Position numbers and translations under genes: made by a program
In this document: piece after piece, positions 34,118-43,142 of the stretch
Layout: each line of letters begins with the position of its first letter
Numbering within the stretch: the stretch's first letter is position 1
From: Bacteroidetes bacterium UBA6183
GTDB lineage: Bacteria; Bacteroidota; Bacteroidia; UKL13-3
NCBI GenBank assembly: GCA_002422865.1
Contig: DITN01000062.1
Location: forward strand, 5,621 to 69,620
Length of the DNA stretch: 64,000 bases
Direction of reading: 5' to 3'
The notes under the pieces: generated by a model
The model's database searches: none
What the model was told of the DNA's origin: nothing
What the model saw: only the letters and a program-made list of their open reading frames with translations

Positions 34118-34993
34118 ATGAAAAAACAGTTTTTTAAAAGTGCAATGGTATTAGCTTTACCATTTTTACTATTCACACAATCGTGCAAAAAAGACAACGA
34201 GGAAAACAAAACATCAAATGTTGTAATGGGATCTGCAACCATTACAGGCCGTATTACTGCCGACATGATTCTTAACAACGGGACTAAAGAAGGTGTTGCC
34301 GGTATTAAAATTACCGGACGTATTAATACAGCTGATTTAATCACAACAGGTAATGTTGCAGCCGGGGGATTAACAAGAACCTACGAGGCAACTACAGATG
34401 CAAATGGAAATTACACGCTTACTGTTGAGGTTAACAGTAAACCGGTTGGGGTAACACTTGACATTCCGGCTAGTTTTAATGCGGAACAAACCTTGGAAAA
34501 TGGTGTTAAAAAGCAAACGTTGTTTACCAGAAACAATGCAATTCCTGCAACAATTAACTTAACCCGATCGCAAGTTGCTACACAAAATGCTGATTACGAT
34601 TATGAAGTTAGTCCTTTATTGGGTACCGTTAAACTATCAGGCGAGGTGTTTTTCCGTAACGATTTATGTAAAGGAGTTTCAGCAGCTTTAGATTCTCAGA
34701 TTAATATTGTTCCTGCTAATACACTTTTGGTTGTAACATGGAATGATGATAATGCGGATCCAAGGGAAATTGAGGTAAGTGTTGGTGCAAACGGTAAATA
34801 CGAGTTTATGGTTGAAACAAAAAACGCCAACAAAGTACTTACTATTAAAGGTCGGAAGTTTTATGCTGATAGAAAAAGTCCGAATATTAACGACAGCTGC
34901 ATAACAGAGAAAAATTACGGATATACTTTACCGGCTCAAAATGTCTCAATCAATAAAAACGAATCGGAAGTACGTAATTACACGTTCCAATAA
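34118..34993 (+). CDS. lipoprotein with a carboxypeptidase-like regulatory domain
   Basis: 291 residues from the ATG at 34118; the longer reading adds a non-signal extension. Lipobox LFTQSC. A beta-sandwich part (ATITGRITADMILNNGTKEGVAGIKITGRI ... TTDANGNYTLTV) looks like a Cna-B/transthyretin-like domain, and a second copy covers about residues 180-285 (GANGKYEFMVETKN). Paired with the barrel gene 41 nt downstream, probably a surface lipoprotein with its outer-membrane partner. Function unknown. Confidence 0.7.
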   Translation: MKKQFFKSAMVLALPFLLFTQSCKKDNEENKTSNVVMGSATITGRITADMILNNGTKEGVAGIKITGRINTADLITTGNVAAGGLTRTYEATTDANGNYTLTVEVNSKPVGVTLDIPASFNAEQTLENGVKKQTLFTRNNAIPATINLTRSQVATQNADYDYEVSPLLGTVKLSGEVFFRNDLCKGVSAALDSQINIVPANTLLVVTWNDDNADPREIEVSVGANGKYEFMVETKNANKVLTIKGRKFYADRKSPNINDSCITEKNYGYTLPAQNVSINKNESEVRNYTFQ

Positions 34994-35034
34994 CCTCAAC
35001 ATTTATTATTTAATCATCAACAAACACAACGAAT

Positions 35035-35952
35035 ATGAAAAAGATAACATTATTCGCTGTAATGATTTTTGTTAATGTGGCTTTAATGGCGCAAGAGGTA
35101 GAATCATACAGTTTTAAATCAAAAAATGGCCATGAGGTATTACCTCAAAAAGGAAACTGGGCATTAGGTGTTTCGGCCACCTCATTTTTACAATATGTAG
35201 GTAACATGGCTAGTGGTGCAACAACAACTAATAACGCTCCTGTGTTTGGTAATGGTAATGGACCATCAATATTAAACGGACAACACAATTTGGGAGGTGC
35301 GTCTGTTTTTGGAAAATACATGTTAACCGGAAAAACAGCGGTGAGGGTTAGGTTTTTAGCAAACGCATATAATGAAACAAGGAGAGAGTATGTTGCTAAA
35401 AACAGCTTAATAACCAATCCTTTGTCACCCGAATTTGCGGAAGATGAATACACAAGAGGCGTATCGAACTTTGCTGTTGGTGCAGGATTGGAAAAGCGTA
35501 GAGGAAACCACCGCTTACAAGGTGTTTATGGAGCAGAGTTATTTTTAGGATTTTTGAGTGAAACACGCTCTGTTAGCTATGGTAACGAGATGAATGCTGA
35601 TTTCACATCTCCAAACTCAACCAATTTTTTTGGCAACATCAATAATTTAGGCGGTGTGAATTATTCTCGCACAACAGACTCTGATTTAGGTAATACATTT
35701 TACGCAGGTGCCAGAGGATATGTTGGGGTTGAGTATTTTGTAGCTCCCCGTATTTCAATAGGTGCCGAGGTTGGTTATTCACTGGCTTTTGCAATGAATG
35801 GAGAAGCAAGTAGAACGGATGAAACATTTGATCCGGGAAGCCTTTCGGCTGTAAAAGTAGAAACCAAGTTGAAACGTAATGCCAACCTTACCACTTTTGG
35901 AATGGGATTAGACAATGTAAATGCAGGATTAAATTTATTCTTGTACTTCTAG
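35035..35952 (+). CDS. outer-membrane beta-barrel protein
   Basis: 305 residues. Signal peptide (KKITLFAVMIFVNVALMAQ), then amphipathic strands (GNWALGVSATSFLQYVG, KYMLTGKTAVRVRFLANAY, YVGVEYFVAPRISIGAEVGYSLA) and an aromatic C-terminus (NLFLYF) as used for barrel insertion. In operon with the upstream lipoprotein; followed by a strong terminator. Confidence 0.8.
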   Translation: MKKITLFAVMIFVNVALMAQEVESYSFKSKNGHEVLPQKGNWALGVSATSFLQYVGNMASGATTTNNAPVFGNGNGPSILNGQHNLGGASVFGKYMLTGKTAVRVRFLANAYNETRREYVAKNSLITNPLSPEFAEDEYTRGVSNFAVGAGLEKRRGNHRLQGVYGAELFLGFLSETRSVSYGNEMNADFTSPNSTNFFGNINNLGGVNYSRTTDSDLGNTFYAGARGYVGVEYFVAPRISIGAEVGYSLAFAMNGEASRTDETFDPGSLSAVKVETKLKRNANLTTFGMGLDNVNAGLNLFLYF

Positions 35953-35975
35953 GCTAATACCCAATTATTTTAAAC

Positions 35976-36011
35976 AAATGCCCCCATAAGATAGTACTTA
36001 TGGGGGCATTT
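35976..36011. terminator. bidirectional terminator
   Basis: A perfect 15-bp stem (35976-35990 with 35997-36011), 6-nt loop, A/T flanks, between the convergent barrel and symporter genes. Confidence 0.9.
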
Positions 36012-36037
36012 ACTTTAGCGTAAACCTGCCTTGAATA

Positions 36038-37486
36038 TCAGAACTTAGCTTTTTTACTCACGGCAAATAAACCTCCAAAGGTTAGTGCTCCGTTTAATAT
36101 CAGCATTTCTATACCTATTTGATAATTACCAAACCAACTTGCACTGTTATGTTGAATAAAGTAACAAATAGCAGGAGCCATCAAACAAATAATAGGAGCA
36201 AATTTATCGGTAAGGGTACGTTTGGTTAAAATACCAAATGCAAATAAACCTAATAATGGTCCATAGGTATAACCTGCAATATCTAACAAAATACCAATGA
36301 TGGATTTGTTATCTAACCACTTAAAATAGAGCACAAACAGTAAGAAAATAAAAGAGAAGGTTAAGTGAACCGTAATACGGGTTTTACTCTGCTGTGCTTC
36401 ACTTAATTTTTTATTGCGCTGTATACCTAGTAAATCAATACAAAATGAAGAAGTTAATGCGGTAATGGCCCCATCGGCACTTGGAAATAATGCAGATATC
36501 AAACCAATAATAAAAATAATGGCAATAACCGGAGGTAAGTATTGTAGTGCTATTGTTGGAAACAAATCATCGCCTTTTACTGATAGTCCTTTATCGGCAG
36601 CATATAAGTATAATAACCCACCCAATAATAAAAATAAGAAGTTTACCAACACCATTACACTGCTAAATGTAATCATGTTTTTTTGTGAATCGCCTAGATT
36701 TTTAACGCTAATATTTTTTTGCATCATTTCCTGATCTAGTCCGGTCATGCTTATGGTAATAAAAGCACCTCCAATAATTTGTTTTAGGAAAAATTTCTTA
36801 TCTAACACATCGGTATTAAACATTTCGGTGTAACCTAAGCCATTTAGTTGTGTGATGGCTTCGCTAAAACTTAAATTCAAATCACCCATAATATAAAACA
36901 CACAAACCACCAAGGCTAACAACATAAAAAAGGTTTGTAAAGTGTCGGTCCAAACAATTGTCTTTACACCACCTTTAAAGGTGTAAAGTAAAATCATAAG
37001 CAAGATAAAAAAGGTAGTAGCCACAAATGGTACTCCCAATGCATCAAGAATAAAAAGTTGCATTACATTTATTACCAGATACAATCTTAAAGTCGCCCCG
37101 AGTGTACGTGATACAATAAATAATAGTGCACCTGTTTTGTAGCTATATGTTCCAAAGCGGTGATTTAAATAGTCGTAAATACTGGTGAGGTTTAGCCTAT
37201 AGTATAAGGGTAATAGAATATATGCTACTGCAAAATATCCGATAAAATAACCCAACACTACTTGGAAATAGGTGAAGTGATTTGCACTAACGGTTCCCGG
37301 AACACTAATAAATGTTACACCACTTAATGAGGTACCAATCATACCAAAAGCCACCAACATCCAATTGCTATTTTTATTACCAATAAAAAAAGTGTGGTTG
37401 GTACTGCCTTTAGAAGTATAAAAGGCAACTAAAAGTAGCAAAGCAAAATAGGCTACTATGCAGGTAAAAAGTAAAACAGGCGACAT
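36038..37486 (-). CDS. sodium:solute symporter (SSS family)
   Basis: 482 residues with about 13 helices. Family blocks: FFIGNKNSNWMLVAFGMIGTSLSGVTFISVPG, YYRLNLTSIYDYLNHRFG, GGVKTIVWTDTLQTF and GLISALFPSADGAITALTSSF. Imports a solute with sodium; the substrate is not evident, although the sialic-acid/nucleobase/sugar branch is possible. The start MSPVLLF is typical and lies in the 3' arm of a perfect inverted repeat, with a -7 box 5 nt before it. Confidence 0.9.
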   Translation of the reverse strand: MSPVLLFTCIVAYFALLLLVAFYTSKGSTNHTFFIGNKNSNWMLVAFGMIGTSLSGVTFISVPGTVSANHFTYFQVVLGYFIGYFAVAYILLPLYYRLNLTSIYDYLNHRFGTYSYKTGALLFIVSRTLGATLRLYLVINVMQLFILDALGVPFVATTFFILLMILLYTFKGGVKTIVWTDTLQTFFMLLALVVCVFYIMGDLNLSFSEAITQLNGLGYTEMFNTDVLDKKFFLKQIIGGAFITISMTGLDQEMMQKNISVKNLGDSQKNMITFSSVMVLVNFLFLLLGGLLYLYAADKGLSVKGDDLFPTIALQYLPPVIAIIFIIGLISALFPSADGAITALTSSFCIDLLGIQRNKKLSEAQQSKTRITVHLTFSFIFLLFVLYFKWLDNKSIIGILLDIAGYTYGPLLGLFAFGILTKRTLTDKFAPIICLMAPAICYFIQHNSASWFGNYQIGIEMLILNGALTFGGLFAVSKKAKF

Positions 37487-37511
37487 GTAAACAAATGTAC
37501 ATGTCGCCTGT
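37476..37511 (-). terminator. hairpin enclosing a -7 box and the symporter ATG
   Basis: Minus strand: ACAGGCGACATGT (37499-37511), loop ACATTTGTTT, ACATGTCGCCTGT (37476-37488), then TTTACTTTTT. The arms are a perfect 13-bp repeat. TACATTTG (37492-37499) is an exact -7 box within the loop, and the ATG (37484-37486) lies in the 3' arm. TTTA is found 19 nt upstream of the box as a near -33 element. It lies 64 nt after the stop of the upstream CxxCH gene and has a terminator's form. Confidence 0.75.
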
Positions 37512-37574
37512 GTTTAGCTAAAATAGAGTTAATAACAGTTATGGTGTGATGTAAACTAAATCACACACCTAAAT

Positions 37575-38366
37575 TTAGTTAGTTACCAAAACTTTTTGGA
37601 AATAGGTTTGTGACCCAATTTGTGCTTGTACCAAGTAAATGCCCGACTTAAGTTGTTGGGTTGTGGTTGTAAATTGCTGCGCACCTGAGCTTAAATTACC
37701 CGAGTGTATCTCGCCACACACTTGGCCATTGTAATTAACCAATGTAAGACTAACATTTGCTTGTTGTTTTAAATTAAAAGCAACTGTTATTGATTTTTCA
37801 TTGTTGTTTACGTATGAGGCTAAAGCAATTTCTTTGGCCATTTCATTAATACCGGTATTTACTTTTTCGGCAACAGTAATTAACTGTTTAGTTGTGTTAG
37901 CTCTTGTTACAGCGTAGGCTCCATATAAATTAACTGATCCGGTTCCGGCAGCAGGAGCAGTCCACTGAAAACTCCAAGTTGCGGTAGAGGTATTAATTGA
38001 GTTATTATGAGTAATATAATTGGTGGATTCAATTTTAGAACCAGTCCCTGAAATAGGTGTTCCTTTAAACTCTCCACTTGCATTTTGTGCTGAAAACATA
38101 AAGCCTTTGCCTCCTGATCCTGATAAACTTACTGTGATGTTGTATGTTGTTCCAGGAGTATATCCTTCTGCAGGAATATCGGTAGTCATCCTATCGGTTA
38201 CAGTGGTGGCTGTTCCTCCATGGCATTGTGTGCAAGTAGCCCCACCTTCTGCGGGTCCGCCACTTGCAGGTTGTGGAGCTCCTGTTGGTTGAGAGTTTAA
38301 GCTACCAAGTGATAAAACACCAACAAGTGTTAAACCGGTAAAAAATAAAAGTCTAGTTTTTTTCAT
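37575..38366 (-). CDS. secreted CxxCH protein with T9SS-like C-terminus
   Basis: 263 residues from the ATG at 38366 (MKKTRLLFF). Signal peptide to about residue 28, then a Gly/Pro-rich stretch with a single heme-type motif CTQCHG, a beta domain of the choice-of-anchor/Reeler kind (TYNITVSLSGSGGKGFMFSAQNASGEFKG ... ATWSFQWTAPAAGTGSVNLYGAY), and a C-terminal T9SS type A-like tail (NYNGQVCGEIHSG ... LKSGIYLVQAQ). Expected to be exported; whether it binds heme is unproven. Confidence 0.75.
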   Translation of the reverse strand: MKKTRLLFFTGLTLVGVLSLGSLNSQPTGAPQPASGGPAEGGATCTQCHGGTATTVTDRMTTDIPAEGYTPGTTYNITVSLSGSGGKGFMFSAQNASGEFKGTPISGTGSKIESTNYITHNNSINTSTATWSFQWTAPAAGTGSVNLYGAYAVTRANTTKQLITVAEKVNTGINEMAKEIALASYVNNNEKSITVAFNLKQQANVSLTLVNYNGQVCGEIHSGNLSSGAQQFTTTTQQLKSGIYLVQAQIGSQTYFQKVLVTN

Positions 38367-38456
38367 AGTTTGAAATTTAATTGTTAGGTGCAATATAAGA
38401 GATAGTTATATAAAATAACGTTGCATGTGTTAATTAATAAATCTGCTGAAGTATTG

Positions 38457-38485
38457 TTTGACAAGTAAGTAAATAAGTACATTTG
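38457..38485 (+). promoter_or_regulatory. recR promoter with leaderless spacing
   Basis: TTTG (38457-38460), 17 nt, TACATTTG (38478-38485), then TTGAT and the recR ATG at 38491. Both boxes match consensus, and the predicted start is at the ATG itself. Confidence 0.65.
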
Positions 38486-38490
38486 TTGAT

Positions 38491-39099
38491 ATGAATTATC
38501 CATCGGTTTTAATTGAGGAAGCGGTAAATGAGTTAAGTAAGTTTCCAGGTGTAGGTAAAAAAAGTGCTATGCGAATGGTGCTTCATTTGCTTAAACAGCA
38601 AGAGCAAGATGTGATAAAATTGGGAGAGTCTGTAATAAAGCTACGTACCCAAATTAAGTATTGTAAACGTTGCGGTAATGTGAGTGATGCAGAAGTTTGT
38701 AATATTTGTAATAACCCTAAGCGCAATCAAAAAAATATTTGTTTGGTTGAAGATTTAAGAGATGTGATTGCAATTGAAAATACTTCCCAATACAACGGTA
38801 CTTATCATGTTTTAGGTGGATTGATTAGTCCTGTTAACGGTGTTGGTCCTGATGATTTAAATATAATTAGTCTAATAGAACGTATTAAAACCGAAGAAAC
38901 TACAGAGGTGATTATGGCTTTGAGTGCCACCATGGAAGGTGACACCACTGTGTTTTATTTGTCGAAAAAATTGAAAGAATTTTCGGTAAATATTAGTACC
39001 ATTTCAAGGGGTATTGCCATTGGTGGTGAGTTGGAATATGCTGACGAGATTACCCTAGGCAGAAGTATTGCATTACGCGTGCCATATGCGGGGCATTAG
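38491..39099 (+). CDS. recR: recombination mediator RecR
   Basis: 202 residues. Helix-hairpin-helix KFPGVGKKSAMRM, four-cysteine zinc finger (YCKRCGNVSDAEVCNIC), Toprim domain (CLVEDLRDVIAIE) and the conserved TISRGIAIGGELEYADEITLGRSI end. Works with RecF/RecO to load RecA at gaps. The N-terminus MNYPS matches family starts, which supports the leaderless reading. Confidence 0.97.
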   Translation: MNYPSVLIEEAVNELSKFPGVGKKSAMRMVLHLLKQQEQDVIKLGESVIKLRTQIKYCKRCGNVSDAEVCNICNNPKRNQKNICLVEDLRDVIAIENTSQYNGTYHVLGGLISPVNGVGPDDLNIISLIERIKTEETTEVIMALSATMEGDTTVFYLSKKLKEFSVNISTISRGIAIGGELEYADEITLGRSIALRVPYAGH

Positions 39100-39152
39100 T
39101 AAATGTATAGTATTGATACCTATTTTCGTTTCAGCAAAAGTTTTTTAAGAAA

Positions 39153-40943
39153 TTATAATATTTCCTCACCCATCAGCTTTTCTCGGTATTGATCTAATAC
39201 AGCCGTTTTTGAAACAAATCCTAAATAAACACCGTCTTCATCAAGCACCGGAATTTTCCAAATATTGTATTCATCAAATTTTTCAATCAGCTCGTTTACA
39301 TCAGCATTGGGTAAAACAGTATACCGCGGTATACTCATCAATTTTTTTACTTTAACGCGGTTATACTCATTATGGTTAAACATAATCTCCCTGATGTCAT
39401 CAAGGGTAATGATACCCAACAAGTGTTTTTGCTCATCAAGTACTACAAAAATATTTCGTTTCGATTTGGTGATGATACCAACCAATTCGCCTAAAGTTTG
39501 GTTTGGTGACAGGTGTGTAAAATCGGTTTGAATGATGCTGCGGATGTCTACCCTGCTTAACAAATCTTTATCTTTATCAAACGTAATAAAACCGCGCTCG
39601 ATTAAATTTTTGGTGTAAATAGAGTACTTTTCAAAATAACGTGTAATAAAATAAGAGCCCGATGAAACCAACATAAGCGGTACAATTAAGGCGTAACCAC
39701 CCGTAATTTCAGCAATAAGGAATATGGCTGTTAATGGGGCATGTAATACACCACTTACCAAACCGGCCATACCTGCAGCCACAAAGTTTTGCATACGTAA
39801 ATCAACTATGCCTAATGCACCCAATGTTTTAACAAAAATAAAACCCAACAGCGCACCTACAAAAAGTGATGGACCAAATATTCCGCCATTACCTCCTGAA
39901 CCAACCGTAATGGCACTTGCAAATACTTTAATTAATAATATGGCTGTTGAAAATCCGATAACCACCCAAACGTTATCGCGGTATATGTAAAACAAACTTC
40001 GGTCGAATAAATTTCCTTGGTCCGCATTCATCAATTTATTAATCAACCCATAACCTTCGCCATAAAGTGGCGGAAAAATAAAAATGAGCAAGCCCAATAA
40101 AACACCACCTAAGATGGCTTTAGGAAACAAAGCATTGATACGTTTAAAAGCACTTTCTGTTCTAATGGTCATGCGCATCATATACACTGACAATAATCCG
40201 CAAACCAGAGCCAACATGGTGTAGTACGGAATGCTATGTATGCGCCAACCATCTGTTACTAAATTGAACAAGGGTTCACTATGAAAAAACTTTGCCACTA
40301 CAGCACCTGATGCGGAGGCCATTAATAAGGGAATAAAAGCAGGGATGCTCACTTCTGTTAACAGCACTTCAAAGGCAAAAATTACACCTGCAATGGGGCT
40401 GTTAAATACTGCTGCAATGCCGGCTGCTGCACCGGCTGCCAACAATAAAGTACGCTCTGATTTGGTAACCAATAAATCTTTACCCGCATTGGCACCAATG
40501 GCACTTCCGGTAACAGCAATGGGGGCTTCCAATCCTACCGAACCTCCAAAACCAACAGTAACAGCACTGGTTATGATATGTGAAAATGTTTTATGCCTTT
40601 CTACATTTGAGCCTTTTTTATTGATAGCATATATGATGCTGCTTAGGCCTTTATCGAATACTTTTTTGTAATGAAATAACCTGATGTAAACAGCCGACAA
40701 AACGATACCCACCAATGGGAAAATAAGGTATAGGTAGTTTTCGAATTTTACATCAAAACCACTCTCGCAAAAATGCTGAATGGCATGCACCAATGTTTTT
40801 AGCACCACGGCAGCTAAACCTGCGGTAACTCCCACCAACAAACTTGCGACAATCAAAAAGTTTTTGTCGTTGATATAGCGGTTTCTGTTTTTTAAAAACT
40901 GATAAAAGGCAAGCTTACTATTTACGCGCAGGCGTTTAAACAT
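39153..40943 (-). CDS. ClC-family chloride channel with CBS domains
   Basis: 596 residues. Ion-pathway signatures GGSVGLEAP (gating Glu139) and GSGGNGGIFGPSLFVGA, and FNSPIAGVIFAFEVLL where the second Glu of the E. coli EE pair (proton Glu203) is Val193, which suggests a channel rather than a proton exchanger. Two CBS domains occupy about residues 460-590 (IITKSKRNIFVVLDEQKHLLGIITLDDI and the KIPVLDEDGVYLGFVSKTAVL copy). A TATCTTCG box lies upstream. Confidence 0.92.
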   Translation of the reverse strand: MFKRLRVNSKLAFYQFLKNRNRYINDKNFLIVASLLVGVTAGLAAVVLKTLVHAIQHFCESGFDVKFENYLYLIFPLVGIVLSAVYIRLFHYKKVFDKGLSSIIYAINKKGSNVERHKTFSHIITSAVTVGFGGSVGLEAPIAVTGSAIGANAGKDLLVTKSERTLLLAAGAAAGIAAVFNSPIAGVIFAFEVLLTEVSIPAFIPLLMASASGAVVAKFFHSEPLFNLVTDGWRIHSIPYYTMLALVCGLLSVYMMRMTIRTESAFKRINALFPKAILGGVLLGLLIFIFPPLYGEGYGLINKLMNADQGNLFDRSLFYIYRDNVWVVIGFSTAILLIKVFASAITVGSGGNGGIFGPSLFVGALLGFIFVKTLGALGIVDLRMQNFVAAGMAGLVSGVLHAPLTAIFLIAEITGGYALIVPLMLVSSGSYFITRYFEKYSIYTKNLIERGFITFDKDKDLLSRVDIRSIIQTDFTHLSPNQTLGELVGIITKSKRNIFVVLDEQKHLLGIITLDDIREIMFNHNEYNRVKVKKLMSIPRYTVLPNADVNELIEKFDEYNIWKIPVLDEDGVYLGFVSKTAVLDQYREKLMGEEIL

Positions 40944-41097
40944 GTACTTTTATTTTTGGTTGAAGCGAACGAAGATACACTTTTTTAAGAAATGAGTTTT
41001 TAAACGAAGGAGAGGCTGATTACCAGAATCATCCAACAAAAAACGGTTGTGTCAATTTAGTTTTCTGTAATGATTGAGGGTTAGTATTGTTTCGGGT

Positions 41098-42249
41098 TTA
41101 TTTTAATGGTTGACTTATTTCTTTAACAATTGCATCAATCAAGATGTTGTACATAGGCCAGGTATCTCTCTCTAACACAAATACACCGATTGATAGTTTC
41201 AAGTCGGGAATATATTTTAGTTGAGTACCCCAAAAACCTCCATGTCCGAATGCAACATGATTTTGTACACGTGTAACTGCAAGTCCCATGCAATAATCAA
41301 ATGTTTTATTTTCATTACTCATACCGGGAGTTAACATTAAATTCAGTGTAGTTGCATGCTCAAAGATTTTCCCTTCAAACAAACCTGCTCCAAAGTAAGC
41401 CATATCTTGAACCGTAGCGGCTAATCCACCACCACCAAACGCATCGAATGACGGGTTTAAACGTAAACTGTTTACTTGATATTTTTGTGCAGTTTGTTCA
41501 GCCATTGGTAGGCTTTGTTTTGGTTTTTCTTCTTGAAGTAAGAACCAAGTGTGGTGTAGGTTGAGTGTTTCAAATTTAAGTTCTTGTTTTAGTACTTCAT
41601 AAAATGGTTTTTGTGTTATATTTTCTATTATTTGGGCCAACAAAAGATAGTTTGTTTCAGAATATTCAAATTTTTCGGAGACATTAAAAACTTTCGAGCC
41701 ACCATCAACAGCAAGCTCAATTTGTTCATGCATGGTCCATTTGTAATCTGGGTTTTCAACACTCCTTTTTTGAAACAAAGGGGTGTTCACAAAATCATAT
41801 ATCCCGGAGGTATTGGTAAGTAAATGTTTTACTTTAATTTTATCAAGTTCATATCCATCTCCTTGTAATAAGGTAATGGTTTGTTTGCTTAATAGTTTTT
41901 GGATAGGTGTTTCTGTATTTAATTTCCCTTGTTCAACCAACCTTAGAATGGTGGCAGCCACGTATATTTTAGTAACAGAGGCAATATTTACCGGGTGATT
42001 AACCAATAACGAATCACCTTTAGTATTTGCTTTTCCAACTGCTCCATACCAAGTAAATTTTTTTTGAGCAGACATGATGCAAATTCCAATACCCTTAGTT
42101 TCCGGATATCGGTTATAAACAGAATCCAAAATGATTCGGAGACGAGCAGATGTCTCAGTTGTTTCTTTAAAGTTTGGTTTTTTCTGCGCAAACAGTTGAA
42201 GACTATTGAGACTGAATAAAAGCACCAAAAGCAAGTTGTATTTGAGCAT
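41098..42249 (-). CDS. class C beta-lactamase-like serine hydrolase
   Basis: 383 residues. Signal peptide to about residue 22 (LFAQ). Catalytic SVTK (SxxK, Ser about 90), the tyrosine motif reads YSE where the family usually has YxN (FEYSETNYLLLAQIIENIT), and a late GHGGFWGT replaces the KTG/HxG triad. Periplasmic or exported esterase/D-aminopeptidase/beta-lactamase type; true lactamase activity is doubtful. Stands alone between terminatorless flanks. Confidence 0.85.
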   Translation of the reverse strand: MLKYNLLLVLLFSLNSLQLFAQKKPNFKETTETSARLRIILDSVYNRYPETKGIGICIMSAQKKFTWYGAVGKANTKGDSLLVNHPVNIASVTKIYVAATILRLVEQGKLNTETPIQKLLSKQTITLLQGDGYELDKIKVKHLLTNTSGIYDFVNTPLFQKRSVENPDYKWTMHEQIELAVDGGSKVFNVSEKFEYSETNYLLLAQIIENITQKPFYEVLKQELKFETLNLHHTWFLLQEEKPKQSLPMAEQTAQKYQVNSLRLNPSFDAFGGGGLAATVQDMAYFGAGLFEGKIFEHATTLNLMLTPGMSNENKTFDYCMGLAVTRVQNHVAFGHGGFWGTQLKYIPDLKLSIGVFVLERDTWPMYNILIDAIVKEISQPLK

Positions 42250-42372
42250 CAGAATGTGGTTAATTGAGTGAATTTAACACGATCAAATTGTATTTGTTGC
42301 AAGGTCGCTGAATATCTGCATTTCAGAGGAAAGGTTGATATGATTATTTCGTTTTCATAAAACGAATTGCTC

Positions 42373-43140
42373 TCAAATTCCATAAATCTTCACCGAGTTT
42401 TCGGTTGTAATATTGGCTACTTTTTCAACGGTGGTGTTTTTTAGTTCGGCTAATTTTTCGGCAATGTTTACGATGTAAGCGCTTTCATTCCGTTTGCCAC
42501 GGTATGGCACAGGACTTAAGTAAGGTGCATCGGTTTCTAATACCAAATGTTGCAAGTCAATATCAGCAATGGCATCAGGCAGTTCACTTTTTTTGTAGGT
42601 AAGCACACCGCCAACACCCAAATAAAAACCAAGTTCGGTAATTTGTTTGGCCTGTTGTGCATTACCACTAAAACAATGAAAAATACCACGTAATAAAGTG
42701 TGTTTCATTTCCTGTAAAATGGTAATTACTTCGTCTGTACTATTTCGAGAGTGTATGTTTATGGGCAAATCCATTTGTATGGCCCATTGAATTTGTTTTT
42801 TAAAGGCCATGATTTGTTGCTCCTTGAACTCCACACTCCAATAAAAATCCAAACCGATTTCGCCCACCGCATAAAACTTACGTTTCTTAAACCACTTTTG
42901 TATTTGAAATAGGTGTGCTTCCACATGCTCATCAACACTGCAAGGATGTAAGCCCATCATCGGGAAACAATGATCCGGGAACTTCCACACCAAATCTAAC
43001 ATGGGCTGTATGCTTTTAATGTCAATGTTGGGTAAAAACAAACGTTTAACGCGTGCATCAATGGCACGTTTTACCATGGCCTCACGGTCGTCATTAAATT
43101 CTTCGCTGTATAAATGTGTATGTGTATCAGTAAAAATCAT
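42373..43140 (-). CDS. tatD: TatD-family metal-dependent deoxyribonuclease
   Basis: 255 residues, TIM-barrel amidohydrolase. Metal ligands: DTHTHL at the start, GEIGLDFYW, NIHSRNS, IFHCFSGN and LETDAPYLSPVPYRGKRNE. Full length. Starts 2 nt after the GT2 gene, forming an operon deacetylase - GT2 - tatD. Confidence 0.95.
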   Translation of the reverse strand: MIFTDTHTHLYSEEFNDDREAMVKRAIDARVKRLFLPNIDIKSIQPMLDLVWKFPDHCFPMMGLHPCSVDEHVEAHLFQIQKWFKKRKFYAVGEIGLDFYWSVEFKEQQIMAFKKQIQWAIQMDLPINIHSRNSTDEVITILQEMKHTLLRGIFHCFSGNAQQAKQITELGFYLGVGGVLTYKKSELPDAIADIDLQHLVLETDAPYLSPVPYRGKRNESAYIVNIAEKLAELKNTTVEKVANITTENSVKIYGI

Positions 43141-43142
43141 GT

